Below are positions 49,813 through 58,599 of a stretch of 64,000 bases of DNA, one piece after another; position 1 is the first letter of the stretch; every line of letters starts with the position of its first letter. The translations under genes and the position numbers were made by a program. The notes under the pieces were generated by a model that was not told the origin of the DNA, did not search any database, and saw nothing but the letters and a program-made list of their open reading frames with translations. The stretch comes from Bacteroidia bacterium (lineage in GTDB: Bacteria; Bacteroidota; Bacteroidia; SXHM01): NCBI GenBank assembly GCA_022072225.1, contig JAJVIC010000009.1:920482-984481 (forward strand). The letters are read 5' to 3'.

Positions 49813-51467
49813 CAGAAGAAAATGAGGTTAAGTATTATTCCAAGTATTATCATGACTATGGCAAGCGGCACAGGGCGTTTGTAAAATGCTTTCTCCGTTT
49901 CTTTCGGTTTGTCGGTAAGGCTGTAAACCAAACCAACCAATTCCTTTTCTTCTTTTGGTTTGGAAAAAAGGCTGATAACAATGGTCATAACAAAGCACAC
50001 CACCCATGCTACTGTTGCAACAGCAAAGGCTTGTCCCATGCCGCTGCGGAATTCATACACCGGCTGCATCAGCCATGCACCCTTGCCTTCTGCCAGAGTA
50101 ATGCCATGGAAAACCGCTGCCGCAAATGTTCCGATTAATAAACCCCAGAAAGCGCCATGTCCTGTAGTGCGTTTCCAGAACATACCCAGAAAAAAGGTAG
50201 CAAACAACGGAGCATTTACAAAGCTGAAAACCAATTGCAGAAAATCATTGATGTTGTTAAATCCGCTTGCAAGATAAGCCGTTCCGATAGAGGCAATGAT
50301 GCCAACCACCGTAGCCACTTTGCCAACCATGAGGTAATGCTTATCGCTTGCATTTTTATTAAAGTGCGCCTGATAAATATCAAACGTGAGTACAGTGTTA
50401 AAAGCCGTTACATTTCCTGCCATGCCCGACATAAATGAAGCGAGCAGTGCCGTAACACCCACGCCCAGCAAGCCCGAAGGATAATAGTGCGAGATGAGAG
50501 CAGGAAGTGTCATGTCAAAATCAGTGCGCCCGTCTTCTTTCAGCGGCAACGTAAAGTCTGCGCCAGCGTGGGTAAGTGCAATAGCAATAAGTCCCGGAAG
50601 AATAACAATAAAGGGCATCATCATTTTCGGGAAAGCGGCTATGAGCGGTGTGCGTTGCGCTGCCGACATATTGCGTGCTACCATGGCACGCTGCACCACC
50701 AGAAAATCCGTACACCAATAGCCGAACGACATTACAAAGCCCAGTCCCATCATCATGCTCCACATATTTACTCCCATCGGGTTGTCATCAGCAGAGCCCA
50801 TGTGCGTCCATGTATGCGTCATAGCTTCGGGCAGGGTAGAGGATATGCCTTCCCAGCCTCCGGCCTCGCGCAGGCCTATGAAAACAACAGGTGCAATGCC
50901 CAACACAATCAGAAAGAATTGAAGCACTTCATTGTAAACCGCGCTGGTCAGGCCGCCCAGGAAAGTATAAATCAACACAATGCCTGCGGCCATAAAAACC
51001 GAAAACTCAAAGCTCCAGCCAAGGATAACTTTCAGTAACAATGCCAGAGCATACAAAGAAATACCCGAAGAAAAAATAGTCATCAACGCAAAGGCAACAG
51101 CATTAAAACTGCGTGTCTTGTCATCAAAGCGCAGCGCCAAATATTCAGGAACAGAACGGGCACGGCTGCCGTAATAAAAGGGCATCATAAAAATACCGAG
51201 GAATACCATGGCAGGAATTGCGCCCAGCCAGTAGAAGTGTGAAGTCATGATTCCGTACTTCGCTCCAGATGCTGCCATACCAATCACTTCCTGCGCACCA
51301 AGATTAGCCGAGATAAACGCAAGGCTGGTTATCCACAGCGGAATGCTGCGGTTACTCATCAGAAAATCATTGCTGGTTTTTACCTTGCGCTTGATGAGAA
51401 AACCAATGCCCAATACAAAAACAAAGTAGAGTGCGATGATGAGGTAATCGGAGAAGGAGAGATGCAT
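49812..51467 (-). CDS. sodium:solute symporter (SSS family)
   Basis: 551 aa with ~14 membrane helices. SSS family features include FLIKRKVKTSNDFLMSNRSIPLWITSLAFISANLGAQEVIGMAASGAKYGI (TM1/2), YALRFDDKTRSFNAV and TALLASFMSGMAGNVTAFNTVLTFDIY (TM8-9, the Na+ site region). The closest type is the SGLT/sugar subgroup with a GAQE motif, but the substrate cannot be set from sequence alone. It is 11 bp after a secreted BNR protein gene and is followed by a coupled 64-aa protein. Confidence 0.92.
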   Translation of the reverse strand: MHLSFSDYLIIALYFVFVLGIGFLIKRKVKTSNDFLMSNRSIPLWITSLAFISANLGAQEVIGMAASGAKYGIMTSHFYWLGAIPAMVFLGIFMMPFYYGSRARSVPEYLALRFDDKTRSFNAVAFALMTIFSSGISLYALALLLKVILGWSFEFSVFMAAGIVLIYTFLGGLTSAVYNEVLQFFLIVLGIAPVVFIGLREAGGWEGISSTLPEAMTHTWTHMGSADDNPMGVNMWSMMMGLGFVMSFGYWCTDFLVVQRAMVARNMSAAQRTPLIAAFPKMMMPFIVILPGLIAIALTHAGADFTLPLKEDGRTDFDMTLPALISHYYPSGLLGVGVTALLASFMSGMAGNVTAFNTVLTFDIYQAHFNKNASDKHYLMVGKVATVVGIIASIGTAYLASGFNNINDFLQLVFSFVNAPLFATFFLGMFWKRTTGHGAFWGLLIGTFAAAVFHGITLAEGKGAWLMQPVYEFRSGMGQAFAVATVAWVVCFVMTIVISLFSKPKEEKELVGLVYSLTDKPKETEKAFYKRPVPLAIVMIILGIILNLIFF

Positions 51468-51478
51468 AGTATAGGTTT

Positions 51479-52546
51479 TTATTCCACGCCTTTCGAATCT
51501 GTAAAAATCACACCTGAAGTGGTACAGATATAAACTCTGCTGCCATCGGGTGAAAAATAAATATCGTTGAACTGGGCGTTTTTGCCATCGTAATATTTGT
51601 CGTTAATATCTTTAATCATTTCATCGGCATGGGTGTTTACAAACACATTTCCTCCATCGTTGCTGAAATGCACTACCGAACCTTTTCCGCCCAACGCGCC
51701 AAGAGTGGGATTGCTGATACCCCATACTTCGGAAGGATTTTTAGGATTGTATTTCACTTCGCGGTCAAGATAATGACCGGTGTGAATCCATGCTTCACCA
51801 CCATCATTGCTTTTGAAAATTCCAAGCCCGTTCGCAGAAAGCAGCATTACATTTGGCTGGTTAGGGTTGATGGCTATTCCCGTAACTGCAGGTAAACCTT
51901 TCAGTTCACCTTCCTGCGGTTTTTTGCTGCGCCAGGTAAGTCCTGCATCGTTTGATTTTTCAAAACTTCCTGCTCCTGTTCCGGCATACATCATGCGAAA
52001 ATCATTCGGGTCTGCATCAAATGCAGAGCTGGGACGGTTTTTTAGTTTTTGTTGCCATGTTTCGCCTGCATCCTTGCTTACCCATATTCCACCCGGGTTT
52101 CCGGCTTGTGTGCTGGCTGCCCACACCTCGTCAGGATTGTTGGGGTTGAGCAATACTACCGAAATAGCTGGAGCAAATTTTTTTGTAGCCCATGTTTTTC
52201 CTCCATCGGTGCTTTTCATTATTCCGGGCAATGAACCGATGTAAATAATATCTGGATTTTCGGGATGCAACACAATGGGAATTTTGTTCATGTAGAACAT
52301 ATAGCCACCTACTTTTTCGGCTGCTACAGTCCATGTTGTTCCTCCGTCAATACTTTTGTAAACAGTGGTTTTGCTTACCGCATAATGTATGCTGGGATTT
52401 TTTTTGCTGATAACATATCCGTTGATTGGAACCGCTTTGGTAGTGCCAAATGACAATACTTTCCAATTGATAACTTTTGTTTGAGCAAATGCTGCACAAG
52501 TTAAAACAACAAGTGTCAGCATTAGTGTTGTTAGTTTTGTTTGCAT
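51479..52546 (-). CDS. secreted BNR/sortilin-like beta-propeller protein
   Basis: 355 aa with a signal peptide (1-21, AFA-QTK). There are about five BNR-type repeats, S-x-D-G-G-x-T-W: SIDGGTTWTVAA, STDGGKTWATKK, SKDAGETWQQKL, SNDAGLTWRSKK, SNDGGEAWIHTG. They mix with HPENPDIIYIGS-like blocks, as in VPS10/sortilin or photosystem-assembly-like propellers. No sorting domain is present. It has no visible catalytic residues. It sits between the CxxC-repeat gene and the symporter gene in one dense run. Confidence 0.87.
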   Translation of the reverse strand: MQTKLTTLMLTLVVLTCAAFAQTKVINWKVLSFGTTKAVPINGYVISKKNPSIHYAVSKTTVYKSIDGGTTWTVAAEKVGGYMFYMNKIPIVLHPENPDIIYIGSLPGIMKSTDGGKTWATKKFAPAISVVLLNPNNPDEVWAASTQAGNPGGIWVSKDAGETWQQKLKNRPSSAFDADPNDFRMMYAGTGAGSFEKSNDAGLTWRSKKPQEGELKGLPAVTGIAINPNQPNVMLLSANGLGIFKSNDGGEAWIHTGHYLDREVKYNPKNPSEVWGISNPTLGALGGKGSVVHFSNDGGNVFVNTHADEMIKDINDKYYDGKNAQFNDIYFSPDGSRVYICTTSGVIFTDSKGVE

Positions 52547-52555
52547 GGTGTTATA

Positions 52556-53440
52556 TTATTTGAGTTCTTTTCCAAATCCGTTGCAGAAGCCACATTCCAT
52601 TTTATAGGTGGTAGTTCCGTCTCCGCAACTGCCGCCATAGCCATTGCATTTTACATAGCCGTCTTTGCAGGCATTGCAGGTTATTTTTCCGTTAATATCG
52701 CATTTGGTGCAATCCATTTTTCCTGATTTGCACAAGCCTGTAGGGCATTTTCCGAGAAAGCCCGAACCTCCGCAGTTGCCGCAATGATTATAGATCTTTC
52801 CACTACCGCTGCAATTCTGACATTTTATCTTTCCGCTGTTATTGCAAGTGAGGCAATATGTTTTCCCGCTACCGCTGCAACTGCTGCAATTTACTCCGAT
52901 GGATTGGGCATTGGTTGTGCTTTGCGTAGCAAATGACAAATCTTTTCCGGTTCCCTTGCATCGCTGGCAATTAGTAGTTCTGCCGTGACACATGTAACAA
53001 TCAGCTTTACCGCTGCCAAGGCAATTTCCACAATCGTTTTCAATTTGTCCTTTTCCTTTGCATTTGTTGCAGGCTTCTTTTCCGGTACCGAGACAAACAG
53101 GGTCGTTGTAAATTTTTTTGCCTTCGCACTGGTAACAAATTAATTTGCCAGAACCCTCGCATATATTGTGTTTTATAGTTCCTGTTCCACGACAACGCTT
53201 GCACTCGGAGCTAACCATGTAGTAAAGCGTTCCGCTGCATTTTTCGCAGATTTTGATATATTGTGGTGCATTGCTTTGGATACTGTCAACCAGCGATTGA
53301 AGTTTTTTTACACGCTTTTTATCATCGCTGTTCAGTAGCGTGTTGTATCGTTGTTTCAGGTTGTTAGAAACCTGTTCGTCATAGGTCTGTGCTTTCACAG
53401 AAAAGGAAAGCAGCAGAATACAAAACAAAAGGTATCTCAT
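52556..53440 (-). CDS. secreted protein with 14 DnaJ-type CxxCxGxG zinc-finger repeats
   Basis: 294 aa with a signal peptide (1-17, VKA-Q), then a helical coil (~20-62). From ~65 on it is almost entirely CxxC repeats. I count 14 CxxC pairs, most of the DnaJ form C-x-x-C-x-G-x-G: CEKCSG, CKRCRGTG, CYQCEG, CNKCKGKG, CGNCLGSG, CYMCHG, CQRCKGTG, CSSCSGSG, CLTCNN, CQNCSGSG, CGNCGGSG, CTKCDI, CNACKD, CGFCNG. DnaJ itself has four. The fold binds zinc and unfolded protein. Export of such a reduced-Cys-rich protein is unusual. Confidence 0.88.
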   Translation of the reverse strand: MRYLLFCILLLSFSVKAQTYDEQVSNNLKQRYNTLLNSDDKKRVKKLQSLVDSIQSNAPQYIKICEKCSGTLYYMVSSECKRCRGTGTIKHNICEGSGKLICYQCEGKKIYNDPVCLGTGKEACNKCKGKGQIENDCGNCLGSGKADCYMCHGRTTNCQRCKGTGKDLSFATQSTTNAQSIGVNCSSCSGSGKTYCLTCNNSGKIKCQNCSGSGKIYNHCGNCGGSGFLGKCPTGLCKSGKMDCTKCDINGKITCNACKDGYVKCNGYGGSCGDGTTTYKMECGFCNGFGKELK

Positions 53441-53446
53441 CTTAGT

Positions 53447-55639
53447 TTAGTTTTGATTTTTCTTTTTCACCATGGTAAGAATAGTTGCAATAGCAACCGT
53501 ATCCCCATTGGTTAAGTCAACTTCATATTTGTCACGTACCTCCTGTGATGAGCAGTCATACACATCCACCACCCATTTCACAATTCCTTTGGCAACATCT
53601 TCTTCGTTGCGTTTTTCCTGATCCACTTTTTCTTTGCAGGTAAAGCGCACAGCAATGGTCATTTCGGGATAAACAGGTTTGGTGAAACGACATTCATCCA
53701 AACCGTAGTTCAACAATACCGGTCCTTTTGGCGGGTCAACAAACAAACCCGCAGCGCGTGAAAGAATAAAATAGCCATGTGCTACTGTGCGTTTGAATGG
53801 AGTTCCTTCCAATGAGTTCGGGTCCATGTGCGCATAGAATTTATCACCGCTCAGGTTGGCAAAATCTATAACATCCTGTTCAGAAACGGTGTGCGTTTTG
53901 GTGATTAATGTTTCGCCTATTTCAATGTCTTCAAAGTATTGCTGAAAAGGATGAAGCGCCCCACCTAAATCCTCCCCAAAGGGGAGGCCTTTGCCATCAG
54001 CACTGTCCTTCTGTTTTACCGAATAAAGTTTATTTTTTTCAACTCTTATTTTATAATCAGCTCCGTATTGGTATTGGTTAGTAACATTAGTAAGCGTTGT
54101 GGGTGAACCCTGGATTGCTGTGCGTTGCAGGTAATGAAATACGCCTCTTCTTCCGCCCATTTCTTCACCGCCACCGGCTCTGCCCGGACCGCCATGCACC
54201 AGCATAGGCATGGGTGAACCATGACCTGTGCTTTCTTTTGCGCACTCGCGGTTGAGAATTAAAATACGACCGTGCATACTTGCAGCACCCAGCACATATT
54301 CTTTTGCAATTTTATCGTTGGCTGTAATGATGGAACTGCACAGCGAACCTTTGCCCAGTTTGGCAAGTGCAACAGCCTCGTCTGTTGTTTTGTAAGGCAT
54401 CAGCGTTGATACCGGCCCGAAGGCTTCAATGTTATGGCAGTCCTGATTCTTGAAAGGATTTTCGTTCAGGAAAATAATGGGCGGCATAAACGCGCCTTTG
54501 AATTTGTCTGCTCCTTTTACTTCAAACTTTTCAAAATCACCGATAATGATTTGTTGTGTTTTACTCAGTTGTTCTACTTTTTCTTTTACCTCTTTCAGTT
54601 GGGCCTGTCCTGCCAGCGAACCCATGCGCACACCTTCCACATTCGGGTCGCCAATAATGTTTGAGGCCAATCGTTTGCCAAGCGCAATACGCACTTCCTC
54701 CACACGGTTTTCAGGAACAATAATCCTTCGCACCGCAGTACATTTTTGTCCGGCTTTGGTGGTTATTTCCCTTACAACTTCTTTAATGAAAATATCAAAC
54801 TCGGGCTGGTCAGGAGTAACATCGTTTCCCAGAATGCAGCAGTTTAATGAATCGGCTTCCATGGTAAACGGAACCGCTTCTTCAATCAACCGAGGATGCG
54901 ACTTCAGCATTTTCCCCGTGCTTGCGCTTCCTGTAAATGTTACCACATCTGAACTGATTACATGGTCTAAAATTCCGTTGGCGCTTCCGCAGATCAGTTG
55001 CAGCGCACCTTCGGGAAGAATACCGCTTGCAATGATTTCTTGGGCTACTGCCTCCGTTAAAAAAGAAGTCAGTGTTGCTGGTTTTACAATGGCAGGAACA
55101 CCGGCAAGCCAGTTCACCGCTACTTTTTCCAACATTCCCCACACCGGAAAATTAAATGCGTTAATGTGAATAGCAACACCTTCCTTCGGCACGCAAATGT
55201 GGTGACCGATAAAGGTGTTTTGCTTCGATAGTTTGGCCACATCACCTTCCACACAAAATGTTTCGTTGGGAAAAGTTCTGCGCAGCGATGCGTAGGAAAA
55301 TAAATTGCCGATACCGCCTTCAATATCCACCCAGCTATCAGCTTTGGTAGCGCCTGTTGCCCATGAAATTTTGTAGAACAGGTCTTTCTTTTCCATGAGA
55401 TGAAGTGCCAGTGCTTTCAGCATTCTTCCGCGCTCAGGGAAAGTCATTTTGCGGAGTTTTGGTCCGCCAACGGTGCGTGCATAATCGCACATGGCAGCAA
55501 AGTCTAATCCTTTGCTGCTGGCGGTTGCAAGGGGTTCGCCTGTGATGGCGTTGTAAAGTATTTGTCCATCGGTTTGACCGGGTGTCCATTTTCCGAGGGC
55601 GTAGTTGTTGAGAGGTTTTATAGATGTTGTTGTGCTCAT
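53447..55639 (-). CDS. paaZ: bifunctional aldehyde dehydrogenase / enoyl-CoA hydratase (PaaZ type)
   Basis: 730 aa from ATG 55639, supported by a -7 box at 55667-55660. The ALDH domain (~1-530) has a catalytic Cys in TKAGQKCTAVRR (~297) and FTMEADSLNC. The MaoC hot-dog domain (~570-710) has DFANLSGDKFYAHMDPNSLEGTPFKRTVAHG with the catalytic Asp/His region. PaaZ opens oxepin-CoA and oxidises the resulting semialdehyde in phenylacetate degradation. No other paa gene is in the window. The inter-domain linker ADGKGLPFGEDLGGA (~549-563) is encoded by a dispersed repeat. Confidence 0.9.
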   Translation of the reverse strand: MSTTTSIKPLNNYALGKWTPGQTDGQILYNAITGEPLATASSKGLDFAAMCDYARTVGGPKLRKMTFPERGRMLKALALHLMEKKDLFYKISWATGATKADSWVDIEGGIGNLFSYASLRRTFPNETFCVEGDVAKLSKQNTFIGHHICVPKEGVAIHINAFNFPVWGMLEKVAVNWLAGVPAIVKPATLTSFLTEAVAQEIIASGILPEGALQLICGSANGILDHVISSDVVTFTGSASTGKMLKSHPRLIEEAVPFTMEADSLNCCILGNDVTPDQPEFDIFIKEVVREITTKAGQKCTAVRRIIVPENRVEEVRIALGKRLASNIIGDPNVEGVRMGSLAGQAQLKEVKEKVEQLSKTQQIIIGDFEKFEVKGADKFKGAFMPPIIFLNENPFKNQDCHNIEAFGPVSTLMPYKTTDEAVALAKLGKGSLCSSIITANDKIAKEYVLGAASMHGRILILNRECAKESTGHGSPMPMLVHGGPGRAGGGEEMGGRRGVFHYLQRTAIQGSPTTLTNVTNQYQYGADYKIRVEKNKLYSVKQKDSADGKGLPFGEDLGGALHPFQQYFEDIEIGETLITKTHTVSEQDVIDFANLSGDKFYAHMDPNSLEGTPFKRTVAHGYFILSRAAGLFVDPPKGPVLLNYGLDECRFTKPVYPEMTIAVRFTCKEKVDQEKRNEEDVAKGIVKWVVDVYDCSSQEVRDKYEVDLTNGDTVAIATILTMVKKKNQN
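53955..53998. repeat. hairpin dispersed repeat in frame in paaZ
   Basis: CCCCACCTAAATCCTCCCC followed by AAAGGGGAGGCCTTTGCC. It contains a perfect stem CCTCCCC-AAA-GGGGAGG (53971-53987). It aligns at 35 of ~40 bases to the start of the icmF element at 23601-23640, but is read on the opposite strand by its host gene. Confidence 0.8.
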
Positions 55640-55659
55640 GTTGAAAGAATTTGTGCGTT

Positions 55660-55667
55660 CAAATATA
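55660..55667 (-). promoter_or_regulatory. -7 promoter box TATATTTG
   Basis: Minus-strand TANNTTTG match, 20 bases before the ATG at 55639. It excludes the longer start at 55714. Confidence 0.6.
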
Positions 55668-55742
55668 GGTGTTTGATTTTTTTTACAGAATTTAATAATA
55701 TTGTCAAGCAGCATTATTCATAAACATCAAAATATATGTAGC

Positions 55743-57653
55743 ATGAAAATTATAAAACCATTTTTCGGTAAATTCAATTTTATCAGAAACCTGCTGAATG
55801 CAGTAGTCTTGTTTTCAATACTAATGTTGTTTCAATCGTGCAAAAAGGATGGTGATAATGATTACATGCGCTATCCCGAATTGGAACAACTTTATACTTC
55901 GCTGCCTCCTGCAGCAGAAGGCACTATTTACGGCATGGACATGAACGCAGCGGGAATTATTGCAGCCACTTTCGGCAACAAATTATATGTAAGCGATGCA
56001 TCGGGCGATAACTGGACATTAATCAACAACACCGACCAATGTTACATACCAAGATTTTCAGAAGACGGAACGCTTTATGTAACTACAAGCAACAGCGTTT
56101 TGCGCTATGATGCATCTTACAATAAAACTATAATTACACTTCCTTTTAATCCCAACAGCGAAACAAGAATTCAGGTAAGTAACAACACACTTTTTGCAAG
56201 CCAGTGGCAAGGTTGGAATGGAGTGGGAATACATTATTCTACCGATAAAGGCGATACTTGGCAACCCGTAAATATTACCGTAGCATACAGCGGATTTTAC
56301 ATAACACCTGATAATCATATTTTGCTGGTATATCATAATTCGTTTTCATACAGTGATGATTTTGGACAAAACTGGCAAAGTTATGGAGCTACATTTCCTA
56401 CTACCATTCCTAACTGGGCAGGCTATAACAATTCTGTTAAAAAACTTTCGTCAGGAAGAATTTTTGTTTATGCAATGCCAACTACGGAATATTATTATTC
56501 AGACAATAATGGTGCATCTTTTACTGTGCATGCACCTATAGCCAACGGTTTGCAAATTATGGATATTGAAGAATACAATGGAGCGCTGTATGCAGCAGTT
56601 ACTGATTTTGACGGACGTTCGATTGGAGGGATTTATAAATCAACCGACAACGGAACAACATGGAATCTTTTTCAGGCATCTTATTCCAATATAATTTGCA
56701 CTAACGGAAGTCGTTTTGCTTATGGCGAAATGTTGGTTTCCAGTGATCCGCTTGGGCTTGGAAAAGGAATTGGAATTTCTGACGATAATCTGAATACATT
56801 TCGCGCTTCCGGTCCGCATACATTTACTGATTTTGCAGATTTTGCAATTGATAATAATGGCGATGTGTTGATTGCGGCTCACGGAGCAATTTATAAAAAA
56901 GACGGTAATCGTTGGCAGTTTATTGCCTCACCAGGAATTGATAATTATAATAAGTTAGAAATTACACCGCAAGGGAAAATTGTTTTCTTCTACCGCTCGG
57001 TGCCTACATGGAATGGAAAAGGATTTTATGGGATGTTGATAATGAATGCGGACGGAAGTTTTGATTACGGCAGCGATATTTTAGATGCTGCCTCTCACAG
57101 TTATTATCTTGATGACCAGGTTTACTGCACGGCATCAGGTAAAAATGGTGATGTATATTTTGTGGAAGCTACCTACAGTCCCGCAGTTGGTGTTTATGAT
57201 GCATTTCCTTATAAAGCGCAGAAGCTATACAAGATTTCGGGAAATAATACTATACAGTTGCTTACGGATGTTGTTTTTTTACGACAGGTAATGGAAAATT
57301 ATAACGGGAATTTATTTGGCTTTATGTATCCGAATACACTTTACCCTTATTGGCTTGCCAGTGTAAAATCTACTGACGGTGGTTATAACTGGTCTGATTT
57401 TACGGAAGAAATTGTTCCGATTGCTTTCAAAAAAACTAACAACAGTTTTTTTGGTGTTGACCAATACACCGGCAAATATTACATTTCAAATGCTGAAAAT
57501 ACAGAGGCTTATGAGATTACATTTCCGACAGAAATTTCAGCATTCGGAATTTTTCACCCTGTGTTTGATAACTCGGGTTACCTGTATTTTAAGTATGATG
57601 ATGGTGTAACGATGGCAAAAAAACTCTACCGCACGAAAAATCAATTGGAGTAA
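55743..57653 (+). CDS. lipoprotein with BNR-like beta-propeller
   Basis: 636 aa from ATG 55743 (the 55701 start adds an unlikely 14 residues). The signal peptide has the lipobox MLFQSC (Cys ~34) followed by KKDGDND. The rest is a WD40/BNR-like propeller: repeated blades such as LYVSDASGDNWTLIN, HYSTDKGDTWQPVNI, SYSDDFGQNWQSYG, YYSDNNGASFTVH, YKSTDNGTTWNLF and VKSTDGGYNWSDF. No T9SS tail. It is likely on the cell surface or facing the periplasm. The function is unknown; the pattern resembles sialidase-like or photosystem-assembly-like propellers without catalytic Asp boxes. Confidence 0.85.
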   Translation: MKIIKPFFGKFNFIRNLLNAVVLFSILMLFQSCKKDGDNDYMRYPELEQLYTSLPPAAEGTIYGMDMNAAGIIAATFGNKLYVSDASGDNWTLINNTDQCYIPRFSEDGTLYVTTSNSVLRYDASYNKTIITLPFNPNSETRIQVSNNTLFASQWQGWNGVGIHYSTDKGDTWQPVNITVAYSGFYITPDNHILLVYHNSFSYSDDFGQNWQSYGATFPTTIPNWAGYNNSVKKLSSGRIFVYAMPTTEYYYSDNNGASFTVHAPIANGLQIMDIEEYNGALYAAVTDFDGRSIGGIYKSTDNGTTWNLFQASYSNIICTNGSRFAYGEMLVSSDPLGLGKGIGISDDNLNTFRASGPHTFTDFADFAIDNNGDVLIAAHGAIYKKDGNRWQFIASPGIDNYNKLEITPQGKIVFFYRSVPTWNGKGFYGMLIMNADGSFDYGSDILDAASHSYYLDDQVYCTASGKNGDVYFVEATYSPAVGVYDAFPYKAQKLYKISGNNTIQLLTDVVFLRQVMENYNGNLFGFMYPNTLYPYWLASVKSTDGGYNWSDFTEEIVPIAFKKTNNSFFGVDQYTGKYYISNAENTEAYEITFPTEISAFGIFHPVFDNSGYLYFKYDDGVTMAKKLYRTKNQLE

Positions 57654-57654
57654 A

Positions 57655-58070
57655 TTATTTTATCCAGTTTTTTCCTGCTATTAGTTTTTGTTCGCTGGCG
57701 CTAAGGTCGGCAAGTATGACTTTTATTTTTTTTTCGGAGCGGTTATAATCGAAGGTAAGTTCAATAATGTATTTGTCTTCACCGTTATAGGTTGCTGTTT
57801 CGGAGACTTTGCTGTTGACGGTTCGTTTTTCGCCTTTTTCGTTGGTAAGGGCGAAGTTAATTTCTTTGCCTATATTTTTTGAGATGGGGTAGGTGTTGTT
57901 GAAGACTACGATGCGAGAGGCGTTGATGATGGAGTATTGAGATGTGGAGTCTATTTTGGTTTCCCAGTAGAAGCCGCTTTCTTTTACAACGATGTATTCT
58001 TTTTGTGTGGTTTGTGCATTGCTAAAACGGCTAAGATGAGGGAGGCGATGAGGAGGATTAGCGTTTTCAT
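57655..58070 (-). pseudogene. frameshifted gene for a ~138-residue secreted protein
   Basis: The ATG at 58070 begins a convincing signal peptide (MKTLILLIASLIL), but that frame stops after 28 residues. Another frame from about 58035 to the TAA at 57655 is open and protein-like: SNAQTTQKEYIVVKES, then WETKIDSTSQYSIINASRI, FNNTYPISKNIGKEINFALT, YNGEDKYIIELTFDYN. A one-base change near 58030-58040 joins them into signal peptide, SNA-Q cleavage site and domain. The promoter (58100-58093) is intact, so the break is recent or an assembly error. No function is recognised. Confidence 0.7.
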
Positions 58071-58092
58071 GGCTAATAGTTTAGTTTGTGTC

Positions 58093-58100
58093 AAAAATAC
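58093..58100 (-). promoter_or_regulatory. -7 promoter box TATTTTTG
   Basis: Minus-strand TANNTTTG match, 22 bases before the ATG at 58070. It is intact, although the gene is frameshifted. Confidence 0.5.
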
Positions 58101-58113
58101 TAATCCTGAAACA

Positions 58114-58147
58114 AAAAAGGGAAAGCATTTTTGCTTTCCCTTTTTTG
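58114..58147. terminator. bidirectional terminator hairpin
   Basis: GGGAAAGC and its complement GCTTTCCC form an 8-bp stem around an AT loop. Six A on one side and six T on the other allow it to act in both directions; on the minus strand it ends the copper-locus transcript at 58167. Confidence 0.8.
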
Positions 58148-58166
58148 TGATTTGCAATAACCTGTT

Positions 58167-58559
58167 TTATTCAACATGCAATTCGTAGCTGATTTCGGAT
58201 GAATTATTTTCGTGGTCCCATGCTGTAATGTGCAGGGTGTAGTGTTTATGACTGCTTTCGTTTGCTATGTAAAAAGTATCTAAGTGATATTCGGTAAGCG
58301 CATGAACGGAAGGAGTGAAGGACAACAGTGTGTCGCCATCTTCGTTGCGTGTAAGTTTTACTTGTAGTTCATGCAAATCGTGATTGTCGGAAATGTGACC
58401 GAGAATGTGAACGGTATCTGTTAATCCGAACTGCTGCAGGTTGGTTGGTGCAGTCAGCATAATTTCAGGATTTTCAGTATCATCATCATGTCCCTGATTG
58501 CACGAGGTAAAACTGATGACTAATGCGGTTGCCAGCAGGGAAAGAAATTTAATTTTCAC
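58167..58559 (-). CDS. DUF4625-like lipoprotein of copper locus
   Basis: 130 aa with lipobox FTSC (Cys ~20) followed by NQGHDDDTENP. The beta-sandwich (~32-130) begins PEIMLTAPTNLQQFGLTDTVHILGHISDNHDLHELQVKLTRN and ends HYTLHITAWDHENNSSEISYELHV, which fits DUF4625/Ig-like periplasmic domains. It has nine or so His, many near acidic residues, which would suit metal binding. It follows the copper-receptor gene (41 bp) and ends at a strong terminator. Confidence 0.8.
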   Translation of the reverse strand: MKIKFLSLLATALVISFTSCNQGHDDDTENPEIMLTAPTNLQQFGLTDTVHILGHISDNHDLHELQVKLTRNEDGDTLLSFTPSVHALTEYHLDTFYIANESSHKHYTLHITAWDHENNSSEISYELHVE

Positions 58560-58599
58560 ATTTCTTTTGGGTTTAGGTTGGGTTTTAATTGTTTGGGTT

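Noticed and set aside
50487-51038. 183-codon antisense open frame inside the symporter gene
   Set aside because: His/Arg/Gln-rich translation without domains; it is a shadow of the symporter.
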